Positions 51,039-60,325 of a stretch of DNA of 64,000 nucleotides are shown here, one piece after another. The stretch covers positions 62,001 to 126,000 of the forward strand of contig NZ_VZQQ01000016.1 in NCBI RefSeq assembly GCF_014397785.1, read 5' to 3'. The DNA is from Paraburkholderia podalyriae (lineage in GTDB: Bacteria > Pseudomonadota > Gammaproteobacteria > Burkholderiales > Burkholderiaceae). The position numbers and the translations under genes are program-made. Every line of letters starts with the position of its first letter. Within the stretch, counting starts at the first letter, position 1. Below the pieces are notes generated by a model, which was not told the DNA's origin, did no database searches, and saw only the letters and a program-made list of their open reading frames with translations.

Positions 51039-52577
51039 TTAGGGTAAGTCCCGCCCCCGTTCCAGCGCATGCAAGCTGACACGCACGAGCGTGCCGGCAA
51101 GCCGCGGCGACGCCTGATAGACGTTGTCATCGATGGCGAGCTCGCCGCCATGCATCGCCGCGATCTCACGCACGATCGCGAGACCGAGGCCGCTGCCGTC
51201 GCCTTCGCGGCCGAGAATCCGGTAGAACCGCTCGACCACGCGCGAGCGCTCGCTGGCCGGAATGCCGAGCCCGGTGTCCTCGACTTCCAGATGCACGAGC
51301 CGCGCGGCGGCGTCGTGCCGCACGCGCACGGTGATGCGGCCGCCCGCCGGCGTATAGCGGATCGCGTTGTCGATCAGATTCGACAGCATTTCGCGCAGCA
51401 TGACCGGATTGCCAGCGACTTCGACCGGCTCGTCGGGCGCTTCGTAGCCGATGTCCATCTGCTTCGCGAGCGCGGCCTGCACCCATTCGCGCACCGCGCT
51501 GCGCGCGAGTTCGCCCAGTTCGAGCGGCATGAAGATCTGTCCCGACCGACGGTTTTCCGCGCGCGCCAGCGCGAGCAACTGTGTGACGAGCCGCGCGGCA
51601 TGCTCGGAGCTCGTCGCGATCTGTTCGAGCGAGCGATGCACCTCGGCCGACGCGTTCAGGCGCAGCGCGAGTTCGGCCTGCGTGCGCAGGCCGGCCAGCG
51701 GCGTTTTCATCTGATGCGCCGCATCGGCGATGAAGCGCTTCTGCAACTCCATGTTCTGTTCGAGGCGCGTGAGCAGATCGTTGAACGACGTGACGAGCGG
51801 CTCGATTTCAGGCGGCGCGCGGCGTGCCTCCAGCGGCGACAGATCGTCCGGTCGGCGCGCGCGGATATGCGCCTGCAGCGCATGCAGCGGCTCGAGCCCG
51901 CGCGACAGCCCGAACCACACGAGCAGAATCGCGAGCGGCAGGATCACGAACTGCGGCAGGATCACGCCCTTGATGATGTCGTTGGCGAGCTGGCTGCGCT
52001 TGTCGAGCGTTTCGGCGACTTGCACGAGGACGGCCTGCGCGCCCGGCGTCTGCGGAAACTCGACGGTCGTGTAGGCGACGCGGATGTCGTTGCCGCGCAG
52101 CACGTCGTCGCGGAATTCGACGAGGCCCGGTGGCGGGCGGTCCTCCTCGTGCGGCAGTGGCATGTCACGCTCGCCGGCCACCAACTCGCCGCGCGTGCCG
52201 AGCACCTGAAAGAAAACGCTGTCGACGTTGTCGGCGCGCAGGAAATCGCGCGTCGACTCGGGCAGCGAAAGCTCCGCGACGCCGTTGACCGGATGGATCT
52301 GGCGCGCGAGCACGTAGGCGTCGGTTTCGAGCGCGCGGTCGAACGGGCCGTTCGCGATCGATTTTGCGACCAGATACGTGACCGCGAGGCTCATCGGCCA
52401 CAGCAGCAGCAGCGGCGCGAGCATCCAGTCGAGAATTTCGCCGAACAGCGAGCGCGGACGCGCTTCGGCGGCGGCTTCGGTTTCGTCCGGCGGGGCGAAC
52501 GGATTGGCATAGCGCGCGTCGCGCGCCTCGTCGAGGTCCGCAGCGTGCGCCGTGGCGCGATCAGCGCGTGCGGACAT
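51039..52577 (-). CDS. Two-component sensor histidine kinase (TctE/QseC-like)
   Basis: 512 residues. Helix 1 (WMLAPLLLLWPMSLAVTYLVA) and helix 2 (GVILPQFVILPLAILLVWFGL) flank a periplasmic domain of about 140 residues of the 2CSK_N type. A HAMP-like linker is followed by the H box HQMKTPLAGLR, N box DNAIRYTP, and the G boxes VEDTGLGIP and GDGSGLGLAI. The start codon is nine bases after the response regulator stop, so the two are co-expressed. The N terminus before helix 1 (about 45 residues) is unusually long and acidic. Confidence 0.88.
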   Translation of the reverse strand: MSARADRATAHAADLDEARDARYANPFAPPDETEAAAEARPRSLFGEILDWMLAPLLLLWPMSLAVTYLVAKSIANGPFDRALETDAYVLARQIHPVNGVAELSLPESTRDFLRADNVDSVFFQVLGTRGELVAGERDMPLPHEEDRPPPGLVEFRDDVLRGNDIRVAYTTVEFPQTPGAQAVLVQVAETLDKRSQLANDIIKGVILPQFVILPLAILLVWFGLSRGLEPLHALQAHIRARRPDDLSPLEARRAPPEIEPLVTSFNDLLTRLEQNMELQKRFIADAAHQMKTPLAGLRTQAELALRLNASAEVHRSLEQIATSSEHAARLVTQLLALARAENRRSGQIFMPLELGELARSAVREWVQAALAKQMDIGYEAPDEPVEVAGNPVMLREMLSNLIDNAIRYTPAGGRITVRVRHDAAARLVHLEVEDTGLGIPASERSRVVERFYRILGREGDGSGLGLAIVREIAAMHGGELAIDDNVYQASPRLAGTLVRVSLHALERGRDLP

Positions 52578-52586
52578 CGCGGGCCT

Positions 52587-53384
52587 CTATTTGTAGTGGT
52601 GGCTCGCCGGCATCGCGGCGGACGACGGCGCGGTGGACGGTTGTGCCGCTTGTGCCGCTTGCGCCGTTTGCGGCTCGGAACCGGCCGGGGCGGCGGGCCC
52701 GCTCGCATTGGCCGGCGGCGCCGCTTTTTCGAGGCAGTAGCCAAGCCCGCGCACGGTGATGATGCGCACGCCGCTCGGTTCGATCTTCTTGCGCAGTCGG
52801 TGCACGTAGACTTCGATCGCGTTGTTGCTGACTTCCTCGCCCCATTCGCACAGATGGTCTACGAGCTGCTCTTTCGAGACCAGCCGGCCGATCCGTTGCA
52901 GCAGCACTTCGAGCAGACCGAGCTCGCGCGCGGACAGATCGATCACCTGGTCGTTGACATGGGCAATGCGGCCCACCTGATCGAACGACAGCGAGCCATG
53001 CCGCACGACGGTCGGGCCGCCGCCCGCGCCGCGCCGTGTCAGCGCGCGCACGCGCGCTTCGAGTTCGTTCAGCGCGAAGGGCTTGGCCATGTAATCGTCG
53101 GCGCCGAGGTCCAGGCCTTTGACGCGTTCGTCGACGCTATCGGCGGCGGTCAGGATCAGCACTGGCAGGTTCGAATTGCGCGCGCGCAGGCGGCGCAGCA
53201 CCTCGAGCCCGGACATGCGCGGCAGGCCCAGATCGAGGATCAATAGGTCGAACGTCTGCATTGACAACGCGGTATCGGCTTCCACGCCGCTTTTCACGTG
53301 ATCGACCGCATAGGCCGATTGGCGGAGTGATCGAACCAGACCGTCCGCGAGTATGCTGTCATCTTCGGCAATCAGAATTCGCAT
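52587..53384 (-). CDS. OmpR-family response regulator (TctD/QseB-like)
   Basis: 265 residues from the ATG at 53384 (MRILIAEDDSILADGLVRSL). The receiver domain has the acidic pocket EDD, the phospho-acceptor Asp in LLILDLGLPRMSG, and KPF. The winged-helix effector domain shows LSARELGLLEVLLQRIGRLVSKEQLVDHL and NAIEVYVHRLRKKIEPSGVRIITVRGLGYCLE. A tail of about 45 residues, rich in Ala, Pro and Gln, is extra to the family. It is the first gene of the operon with the kinase. Regulators of this type often control tricarboxylate uptake. Confidence 0.9.
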   Translation of the reverse strand: MRILIAEDDSILADGLVRSLRQSAYAVDHVKSGVEADTALSMQTFDLLILDLGLPRMSGLEVLRRLRARNSNLPVLILTAADSVDERVKGLDLGADDYMAKPFALNELEARVRALTRRGAGGGPTVVRHGSLSFDQVGRIAHVNDQVIDLSARELGLLEVLLQRIGRLVSKEQLVDHLCEWGEEVSNNAIEVYVHRLRKKIEPSGVRIITVRGLGYCLEKAAPPANASGPAAPAGSEPQTAQAAQAAQPSTAPSSAAMPASHHYK

Positions 53385-53520
53385 GATGCGCCAGCCTGGC
53401 TTTGCCGGCACCGTGGGGTTGCCCCGGCGCGCAGCGGTCTCCGAACATTATTGTGGGTAGTTGGGGCGACGCGACAGTAAAAGATGCGCGTTCGCATCAC
53501 AATCGCGCTTGCCAAAACTA

Positions 53521-53536
53521 CTGTTTTTTTATACAG
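53521..53536 (+). promoter_or_regulatory. LexA (SOS) box of recA
   Basis: CTGTTTTTTTATACAG fits the CTGT-N8-ACAG consensus of LexA in beta- and gammaproteobacteria, 102 bp upstream of the recA start. It predicts SOS induction of recA-recX. Confidence 0.85.
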
Positions 53537-53638
53537 TGTCTGCGTTTCGTGTGATGTCCTGAAGACTCCGCTCAATTTGAGTGGAACCATGGGTGCACAC
53601 CTGCCTCAGACGCCGTTCATCATAGCAAAGGACGATTC

Positions 53639-54715
<1,077 letters not shown>

Positions 54716-54722
54716 GCATCAC

Positions 54723-55493
54723 GTGATACGCAAAGGCCGACCGTTGTCCGACTCCGGACGCTATCCGGACGGCCCGCGCGACGCGGCGGACGGATCGCCT
54801 GAGTCCAGCGATCCGTTCGAATCGTTCGAATCGTTCGACGCACACGACCGCGCCGCGGGCCGCGGCCCGCAGCGTACGCGGTCTGCACCCGCTGCAGTGT
54901 CGTCCAGCCGGGATTCCTCCGGGCTCGATTCCCCAATCCCCTCCGAAGTCACCTACACCCGCTCACGCCGCCAACCCGGCGAACAGAAGCCGGGCCGGTC
55001 CGACGAAGACGCCAGCAGAAAATCCCAACGCCCCGCCCGTTCGCTGAAAGCGCGCGCGCTTGGCTATCTGTCGCGCCGCGAATATAGCCGCGCCGAACTC
55101 GCCCGCAAGCTGAAGCCCTACGTCGAGGAAACCGATTCGCTCGACGCGATGCTCGACGCGCTGCAGGCCGAAAACTGGCTATCCGACTCGCGCTTCGCGG
55201 AAAGCCTGGTCCATCGGCGCGCATCGCGGCTCGGCACGAGCCGCATTCTCGGCGAACTGAAGCAACACGCGCTCAACCCGGCGCTCGTCGAAGAGGCGAG
55301 CGCGCAGTTGCGCGAAACCGAGCTCGCGCGCGCCCAGGCGGTCTGGCGCAAGAAGTTCGGCCAGTTGCCGCAAACGCCGGCCGAGCGCGCGAAGCAGGCG
55401 CGCTTTCTCGCGTCGCGCGGCTTCTCCGGCGCGACGATCGGCAAGATCCTGAAGGGTATCGGCGACGTCGACGACATCGGGGACGGCGACTAA
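54723..55493 (+). CDS. recX: RecA regulator RecX with a long N-terminal extension
   Basis: 256 residues starting at a GTG at 54723. RecX binds the RecA filament groove and limits its activity. The three-helix repeats cover residues from about 105 (ARSLKARALGYLSRREYSRAELARKL, SRFAESLVHRRASRLGTSRILGELKQHAL, KARFLASRGFSGATIGKIL-type end). The first 105 residues are polar and low-complexity (SSDPFESFESFDAHD, Arg/Ser/Pro rich) and probably disordered; many RecX proteins lack this. The seven-base gap to recA indicates co-transcription under the SOS box. Confidence 0.9.
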   Translation: MIRKGRPLSDSGRYPDGPRDAADGSPESSDPFESFESFDAHDRAAGRGPQRTRSAPAAVSSSRDSSGLDSPIPSEVTYTRSRRQPGEQKPGRSDEDASRKSQRPARSLKARALGYLSRREYSRAELARKLKPYVEETDSLDAMLDALQAENWLSDSRFAESLVHRRASRLGTSRILGELKQHALNPALVEEASAQLRETELARAQAVWRKKFGQLPQTPAERAKQARFLASRGFSGATIGKILKGIGDVDDIGDGD

Positions 55494-55623
55494 TACGCCA
55501 GTCTCGACGGGTAGGGTAATTGCCGCGCCGTAACCTGGCGCCAGGCCGTGCGCAATCGGGGCTGTCCCAAATACCCGTTATGCTAAAATCCACACGTTTT
55601 CCAATCCGGTCTTTCCTTCCCGC

Positions 55624-56298
55624 ATGTCGCTCTCCCTGCCAGTGTCCCGTCAGTTGCGCCATCGTCGCGCAATCAGAGCGGAAGCTTACGAGCGAACCGA
55701 TGGCCTGTGGGATGTGGAAGCGTGCCTGACCGACGAAAAGCCACGCGATGTGGCGCTTGCGTCGGGTATCCGGCCCAATGGTCAGCCGATCCATGAACTC
55801 TGGCTTCGCATCACCATCGATCGCAAGCTCAACGTCGTCGACGCCGAAGCGTCGTCCGACTGGGTGCCCTATCCAGGGTTGTGCCAGGCCAGCAATCCCG
55901 CCTACCGTGCCCTCATCGGGCTCAATCTGTTCCACAACTTTCGTCGCGATGCTGCCCGTTTGCTGGCCGGCACGGCCGGTTGCACGCATCTCACCGAGCT
56001 GTGCGCGATCCTGCCGACCGCCGCGATCCAGGCGTTCGCCGGCGAGGTGTGGAACACCGATGCCGGCACGCCGGGCGCGAACGCGGGTTCGGGAGACGAA
56101 TCGTCTAACGGCACAGGCGATCATTCCAACGACAAACCGCCATTCCAGTTGGGGCGCTGCCACGCGCTGCGTTTCGACGGCGAGGCGGTGAAACAGTTTC
56201 ATCCGCGCTGGTATGGCCACGCTCCGCGTCCAGCGGAACGCGCGGCCTCGTCGGACGACGCGGCCGGCCGCGAACCAGGCGGCGACGCGTCGGCCTGA
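55624..56298 (+). CDS. DUF2889-family protein
   Basis: 224 residues (MSLSLPVSRQLRHRRAIRAEAY). The DUF2889 core is seen in YERTDGLWDVEACLTDEKPRD, PIHELWLRITIDRKLNVVDAEASSDWVPYPGLC and FRRDAARLLAGTAGCTHLTEL. The function is not known. A Gly/Asn-rich insertion (about residues 145-165) precedes the terminal GRCHALRFDGEAVKQFHPRWY. Its place between recX and sucC is a usual order in Burkholderia. The upstream gap of 130 bp suggests its own promoter. Confidence 0.8.
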   Translation: MSLSLPVSRQLRHRRAIRAEAYERTDGLWDVEACLTDEKPRDVALASGIRPNGQPIHELWLRITIDRKLNVVDAEASSDWVPYPGLCQASNPAYRALIGLNLFHNFRRDAARLLAGTAGCTHLTELCAILPTAAIQAFAGEVWNTDAGTPGANAGSGDESSNGTGDHSNDKPPFQLGRCHALRFDGEAVKQFHPRWYGHAPRPAERAASSDDAAGREPGGDASA

Positions 56299-56353
56299 AC
56301 GGCGGCAACGGAAACGAAGTTCAATCCAACTCTCAGACTGAAGGGAATCACGC

Positions 56354-57523
56354 ATGAAGATTCACGAGTACCAGGGTAAGGAAATCCTGCGGAAATTCGG
56401 CGTCGCGGTACCGCGCGGCAAGCCGGTCTTCTCGGTGGATGATGCGGTCAAGGCCGCGGAAGAGCTGGGCGGCCCGGTGTGGGTCGTCAAGGCTCAGATC
56501 CACGCGGGTGGCCGTGGCAAGGGCGGCGGCGTCAAGGTCGCCAAGTCGCTGGAACAGGTTCGCGAGTATTCGAACCAGATCCTCGGCATGCAGCTCGTCA
56601 CGCACCAGACCGGTCCGGAAGGCCAGAAGGTTAACCGCCTGCTGATCGAAGAAGGCGCTGACATCAAGAAGGAACTGTATGTCGGTCTCGTGATCGATCG
56701 CGTTTCGCAGAAGATCGTCGTGATGGCGTCGAGCGAAGGCGGCATGGACGTCGAAGAAGTCGCGGAAAAGACGCCTGAGCTGATCCACAAGGTTGCCGTC
56801 GATCCGTCGACCGGCCTGAAGGACTCGGAGGCAGACGACCTCGCGAAGAAGATCGGCGTGCCCGACGCTTCGATCCCGCAAGCTCGCGCGATTCTGCAAG
56901 GCCTGTACAAGGCATTCTGGGAAACCGACGCATCGCTCGCCGAAATCAACCCGCTGATCCTGACCGGCGACGGCAAGGTCATCGCGCTTGACGCGAAGTT
57001 CAACTTCGACTCGAACGCGCTGTTCCGTCACCCGGAAATCGTCGCGTACCGCGATCTGGACGAAGAAGATCCGGCTGAAATCGAAGCGTCGAAGTTCGAC
57101 CTCGCGTACATCTCGCTCGACGGCAACATCGGCTGCCTCGTGAACGGCGCTGGCCTCGCAATGGCAACGATGGACACCATCAAGCTGTTCGGCGGCGAAC
57201 CGGCGAACTTCCTCGACGTCGGCGGAGGAGCTACGACGGAGAAGGTTACCGAAGCGTTCAAGATCATGCTGAAGAACCCGAACCTGACCGCGATTCTGGT
57301 CAACATCTTCGGTGGCATCATGCGCTGCGACGTGATCGCGGAAGGCGTGATCGCGGCATCGAAGGCCGTGTCGCTGAAGGTGCCGCTCGTGGTCCGCATG
57401 AAGGGCACGAACGAAGACCTGGGCAAGAAGATGCTCGCTGAATCCGGCCTGCCGATCATCTCGGCGGACAGCATGGAAGAAGCGGCCCAGAAGGTCGTCG
57501 CGGCTGCTTCGGGCAAGGCGTAA
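56354..57523 (+). CDS. sucC: Succinyl-CoA synthetase, beta subunit
   Basis: 389 residues. With SucD it converts succinyl-CoA to succinate with formation of ATP in the citric acid cycle. The ATP-grasp fold begins MKIHEYQGKEILRKFGV and contains AQIHAGGRGKGGGVK. The C-terminal ligase domain includes NGAGLAMATMDTIKLFGGEPANFLDVGGGA and NIFGGIMRCDVIAEG. AGGGA lies upstream of the ATG at 56354. sucD follows after 130 bp on the same strand. Confidence 0.97.
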   Translation: MKIHEYQGKEILRKFGVAVPRGKPVFSVDDAVKAAEELGGPVWVVKAQIHAGGRGKGGGVKVAKSLEQVREYSNQILGMQLVTHQTGPEGQKVNRLLIEEGADIKKELYVGLVIDRVSQKIVVMASSEGGMDVEEVAEKTPELIHKVAVDPSTGLKDSEADDLAKKIGVPDASIPQARAILQGLYKAFWETDASLAEINPLILTGDGKVIALDAKFNFDSNALFRHPEIVAYRDLDEEDPAEIEASKFDLAYISLDGNIGCLVNGAGLAMATMDTIKLFGGEPANFLDVGGGATTEKVTEAFKIMLKNPNLTAILVNIFGGIMRCDVIAEGVIAASKAVSLKVPLVVRMKGTNEDLGKKMLAESGLPIISADSMEEAAQKVVAAASGKA

Positions 57524-57653
57524 GCCAGCTGTCCACGGCGCATTTACCGGCTCATTTGCCAAATTGACGAGTGGCGGCGCGCGAGCGACACCGGCGTGAA
57601 GCATCGCGCCGAGTGACGCTACTGCGCGACGCCAAACGAACAGAGGTCAGTAC

Positions 57654-58535
57654 ATGTCGATTCTGATTAACAAAGACACCAAGGTCATCACGCAGGGCAT
57701 CACCGGCAAGACCGGTCAGTTCCACACGCGTGCTTGCCGTGAATACGCAAACGGCCGCGAAGCGTACGTCGCGGGCGTGAACCCGAAGCGCGCCGGCGAA
57801 GATTTCGAAGGCATCCCGATCTACGCGAGCGTCGCTGAAGCCAAGGCTGAAACGGGCGCGACCGTGTCGGTGATTTACGTTCCGCCGGCAGGCGCCGCCG
57901 CCGCGATCTGGGAAGCCGTCGAAGCCGATCTGGATCTCGCGATCTGTATCACGGAAGGCATCCCCGTGCGCGACATGATCGAGATCAAGGATCGTATGCG
58001 TCGCGAAAACCGCAAGACGCTGCTGCTCGGACCGAACTGTCCGGGCACGATCACGCCGGACGAGCTGAAGATCGGCATCATGCCGGGTCACATCCACCGC
58101 AAAGGCCGCATCGGCGTCGTGTCGCGTTCGGGCACGCTGACGTATGAAGCAGTCGGCCAGCTGACCGCGATCGGCCTCGGCCAGTCGTCGGCAGTCGGTA
58201 TCGGCGGCGACCCGATCAACGGTCTGAAGCACATCGACGTGATGCAGATGTTCAACGACGATCCGGATACGGACGCCGTCATCATGATCGGCGAAATCGG
58301 CGGTCCGGACGAGGCGAACGCCGCGCACTGGATCAAGGACAACATGAAGAAGCCGGTGGTTGGCTTCATCGCTGGCGTCACGGCGCCTCCGGGCAAGCGC
58401 ATGGGCCACGCCGGCGCGCTGATCTCGGGCGGTGCGGACACCGCTGAAGCGAAGCTGGAAATCATGGACGCGTGCGGTATCAAGGTCACGAAGAACCCAT
58501 CCGAAATGGCGCGTCTTCTGAAGGCGATGCTGTAA
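57654..58535 (+). CDS. sucD: Succinyl-CoA synthetase, alpha subunit
   Basis: 293 residues. Binds CoA (Rossmann fold beginning MSILINKDTKVITQGITGKTGQ) and carries the phospho-histidine His252 in GHAGALISGG. The CoA-binding PPAGAAAAIWEA and LLGPNCPGTI blocks are present. A strong terminator follows 75 bp after the stop codon, ending the sucCD transcript. Confidence 0.97.
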   Translation: MSILINKDTKVITQGITGKTGQFHTRACREYANGREAYVAGVNPKRAGEDFEGIPIYASVAEAKAETGATVSVIYVPPAGAAAAIWEAVEADLDLAICITEGIPVRDMIEIKDRMRRENRKTLLLGPNCPGTITPDELKIGIMPGHIHRKGRIGVVSRSGTLTYEAVGQLTAIGLGQSSAVGIGGDPINGLKHIDVMQMFNDDPDTDAVIMIGEIGGPDEANAAHWIKDNMKKPVVGFIAGVTAPPGKRMGHAGALISGGADTAEAKLEIMDACGIKVTKNPSEMARLLKAML

Positions 58536-58610
58536 ATCGAATTCGCGTGCCGTAGGCGCGCGATTTTTGATACGCTTACGAAATCCTTTCGTGAGCGGGC
58601 GGTCCCGAAA

Positions 58611-58643
58611 AGCGGGGGAGTGCAGACTCCCCCGCTTTTTTTT
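58611..58643 (+). terminator. Rho-independent terminator of sucCD
   Basis: AGCGGGGGAGT (58611-58621) pairs with ACTCCCCCGCT (58626-58636), followed by eight T. Confidence 0.95.
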
Positions 58644-58702
58644 CGTCCGCGCTTGCGTCGGGTTTCTGTCCGCCCGGCCGATTTTTTCTTATTCTTTCTT
58701 CC

Positions 58703-59407
58703 ATGCTCGAATTCTTCACGACCCTCCATTGGGGCGCAGTCTTTCAGATTGTCGTCATCGACGTTCTGCTCGGTGGCGATAACGCGGTCGTGATCGCGCT
58801 CGCCTGCCGCAACCTGCCGCAGTCGCAGCGCATGCGCGGCATCGTGTGGGGGACCGCCGGCGCGATCCTGTTGCGTGTCGTGCTGATCGCGTTCGCGGTC
58901 GCGCTGCTCGACGTGCCGTTCCTGAAGTTCGCGGGCGGCGTGCTGCTGCTGTGGATCGGCGTGCGCCTGCTCGCGCCGGCGCACGACGGGCATGAGAACG
59001 TAAAGCCGGCCGACAAGCTGATCTCGGCGGTGAAGACGATCATCGTCGCGGATGCGGTGATGAGCGTCGACAACGTGATCGCGATCGCCGGCGCGGCCGA
59101 AGCCGCGGAGCCCGAGCATCGGCTGGCTCTGGTGATCTTTGGCCTCGTCGTGAGCATTCCGCTGATCGTGTGGGGCAGCCAGCTGATTCTGAAGCTGCTC
59201 GATCGCTTTCCGGGCATCGTGCTGTTCGGCGCGGGTCTGCTTGGCTGGATTGCGGGTGGCCTGATGGTCAACGACCCGGCCGGCGACCGCTGGCCGATTC
59301 TCGACACGCCCGTCGCCGAGTACGGGATGAGTATCGCGGGTGCGCTGTTCGTCGTGATCGTCGGTTATCTGCTGAAGCGCCGTAACGCGAAGCGTGCGGC
59401 GGTGTGA
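58703..59407 (+). CDS. TerC-family integral membrane protein
   Basis: 234 residues with seven hydrophobic helices. TerC signature: VVIDVLLGGDNAVVIALACRNLP, with two conserved Asp-containing repeats, the second being VADAVMSVDNVIAIAGAAE. These acidic residues in the membrane are thought to move metal ions such as Mn2+ during protein secretion, as found for related YceF/YkoY proteins. No manganese riboswitch is visible upstream. The start ATG at 58703 has no strong ribosome-binding site. Confidence 0.88.
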   Translation: MLEFFTTLHWGAVFQIVVIDVLLGGDNAVVIALACRNLPQSQRMRGIVWGTAGAILLRVVLIAFAVALLDVPFLKFAGGVLLLWIGVRLLAPAHDGHENVKPADKLISAVKTIIVADAVMSVDNVIAIAGAAEAAEPEHRLALVIFGLVVSIPLIVWGSQLILKLLDRFPGIVLFGAGLLGWIAGGLMVNDPAGDRWPILDTPVAEYGMSIAGALFVVIVGYLLKRRNAKRAAV

Positions 59408-59502
59408 GCGTGGCGCTGCCGCTGCCTAAACGGTGATGCCGTCCGAGCGCAAGCCTGGCCATCCGGCTGACTGTGACGCGTGAGCCTCGCTCGCTACGAT
59501 AA

Positions 59503-59536
59503 AAACGCCTGTTCCCGATCCACGGGCCAGGCGTTT
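59503..59536 (+). terminator. Hairpin terminator after terC
   Basis: AAACGCCTG (59503-59511) pairs with CAGGCGTTT (59528-59536), with an inner CCCG/CGGG pairing. The T run is short. Confidence 0.7.
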
Positions 59537-59556
59537 CTCGTATCAGGAGTCTGCCG

Positions 59557-60165
59557 ATGATCGTTACCCTGCCGTATTCCCCGTACTCCCAATCCCCGTC
59601 GCGCTGTGCACGCTGGCGCGCGAGCTGGTTCGCGCGCATCTGCCGCCGCTGCGGCGTCGGCTTCACGCTGATCGAACTGATGATCGTGCTCGCGATCGTC
59701 GGTGTGATCGCCGCCTATGCGATTCCCGCGTATCAGGACTATCTGGCGCGCAGCCGGGTCGGCGAGGGCTTGTCGCTCGCGGCGTCGGCGCGGCTCGCGG
59801 TGGCCGAAAACGCCGCGAGCGGCAACGCCTTCAGCGGCGGTTATGCGTCGCCGCCCGCCACGCGCAACGTCGAGTCCATCCAGATTGACGACGACACCGG
59901 CCAGATCACGATCACGTACTCGACGCGCGTCGCGCAGGCCGCTGCGAACACGCTGACGCTGGTGCCCTCGGTGCCGGACAACGCGGATGCGCCGAGCGCG
60001 CGCGTCGCGTTGAGCAAGGACGCGGTGCAGACCGGCGCGCTGACGTGGGAATGCTTTGCGAGTGGCAAGAACGCGTCGTCGTTGCCGGCGCCGGGCTCGG
60101 GGCCGATGCCGATCGAAGCGTCGACGCTCGCGGCGAATCTGGCGCCGCCCGAATGCCGTTCGTAA
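59557..60165 (+). CDS. pilA: Type IV pilin / pseudopilin
   Basis: 202 residues. The prepilin motif is G35 followed by FTLIELMIVLAIVGVIAAYAIPAYQDYLARSRV, so PilD-type peptidase should cut after Gly35; Glu40 is the conserved Glu5 of the mature pilin. The leader of 35 residues is longer than the usual 6-10, and it holds two further Cys and several Arg. A downstream start would be needed for a normal leader, but no ATG lies between. Two C-terminal cysteines (WECFASG and PPECRS) can form the D-loop disulfide. It is followed by a PglL-type glycosyltransferase gene. Confidence 0.85.
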   Translation: MIVTLPYSPYSQSPSRCARWRASWFARICRRCGVGFTLIELMIVLAIVGVIAAYAIPAYQDYLARSRVGEGLSLAASARLAVAENAASGNAFSGGYASPPATRNVESIQIDDDTGQITITYSTRVAQAAANTLTLVPSVPDNADAPSARVALSKDAVQTGALTWECFASGKNASSLPAPGSGPMPIEASTLAANLAPPECRS

Positions 60166-60232
60166 GTGGCAAACAAGTCAGCGACGAGACAGCGACCGAG
60201 CGCTGACTGGATGACTCGAACCACAACGTAAA

Positions 60233-60253
60233 AGGCTGATTTTCAGCCTATTT
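60233..60253 (+). terminator. Hairpin terminator after the pilin gene
   Basis: AGGCTGA (60233-60239) and TCAGCCT (60243-60249) with a three-base loop and a short T-rich tail. Confidence 0.65.
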
Positions 60254-60325
60254 CGGCCGGGCCGGCGCACAGTGCAACGAATTTTTTGTATAGTGCGCCG
60301 GTTGCTGACGCCCACCGTTGATTCG

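Noticed and set aside
58536..58702. Manganese (yybP-ykoY) riboswitch upstream of terC
   Set aside because: The conserved aptamer blocks are not present; the region holds only the sucCD terminator.
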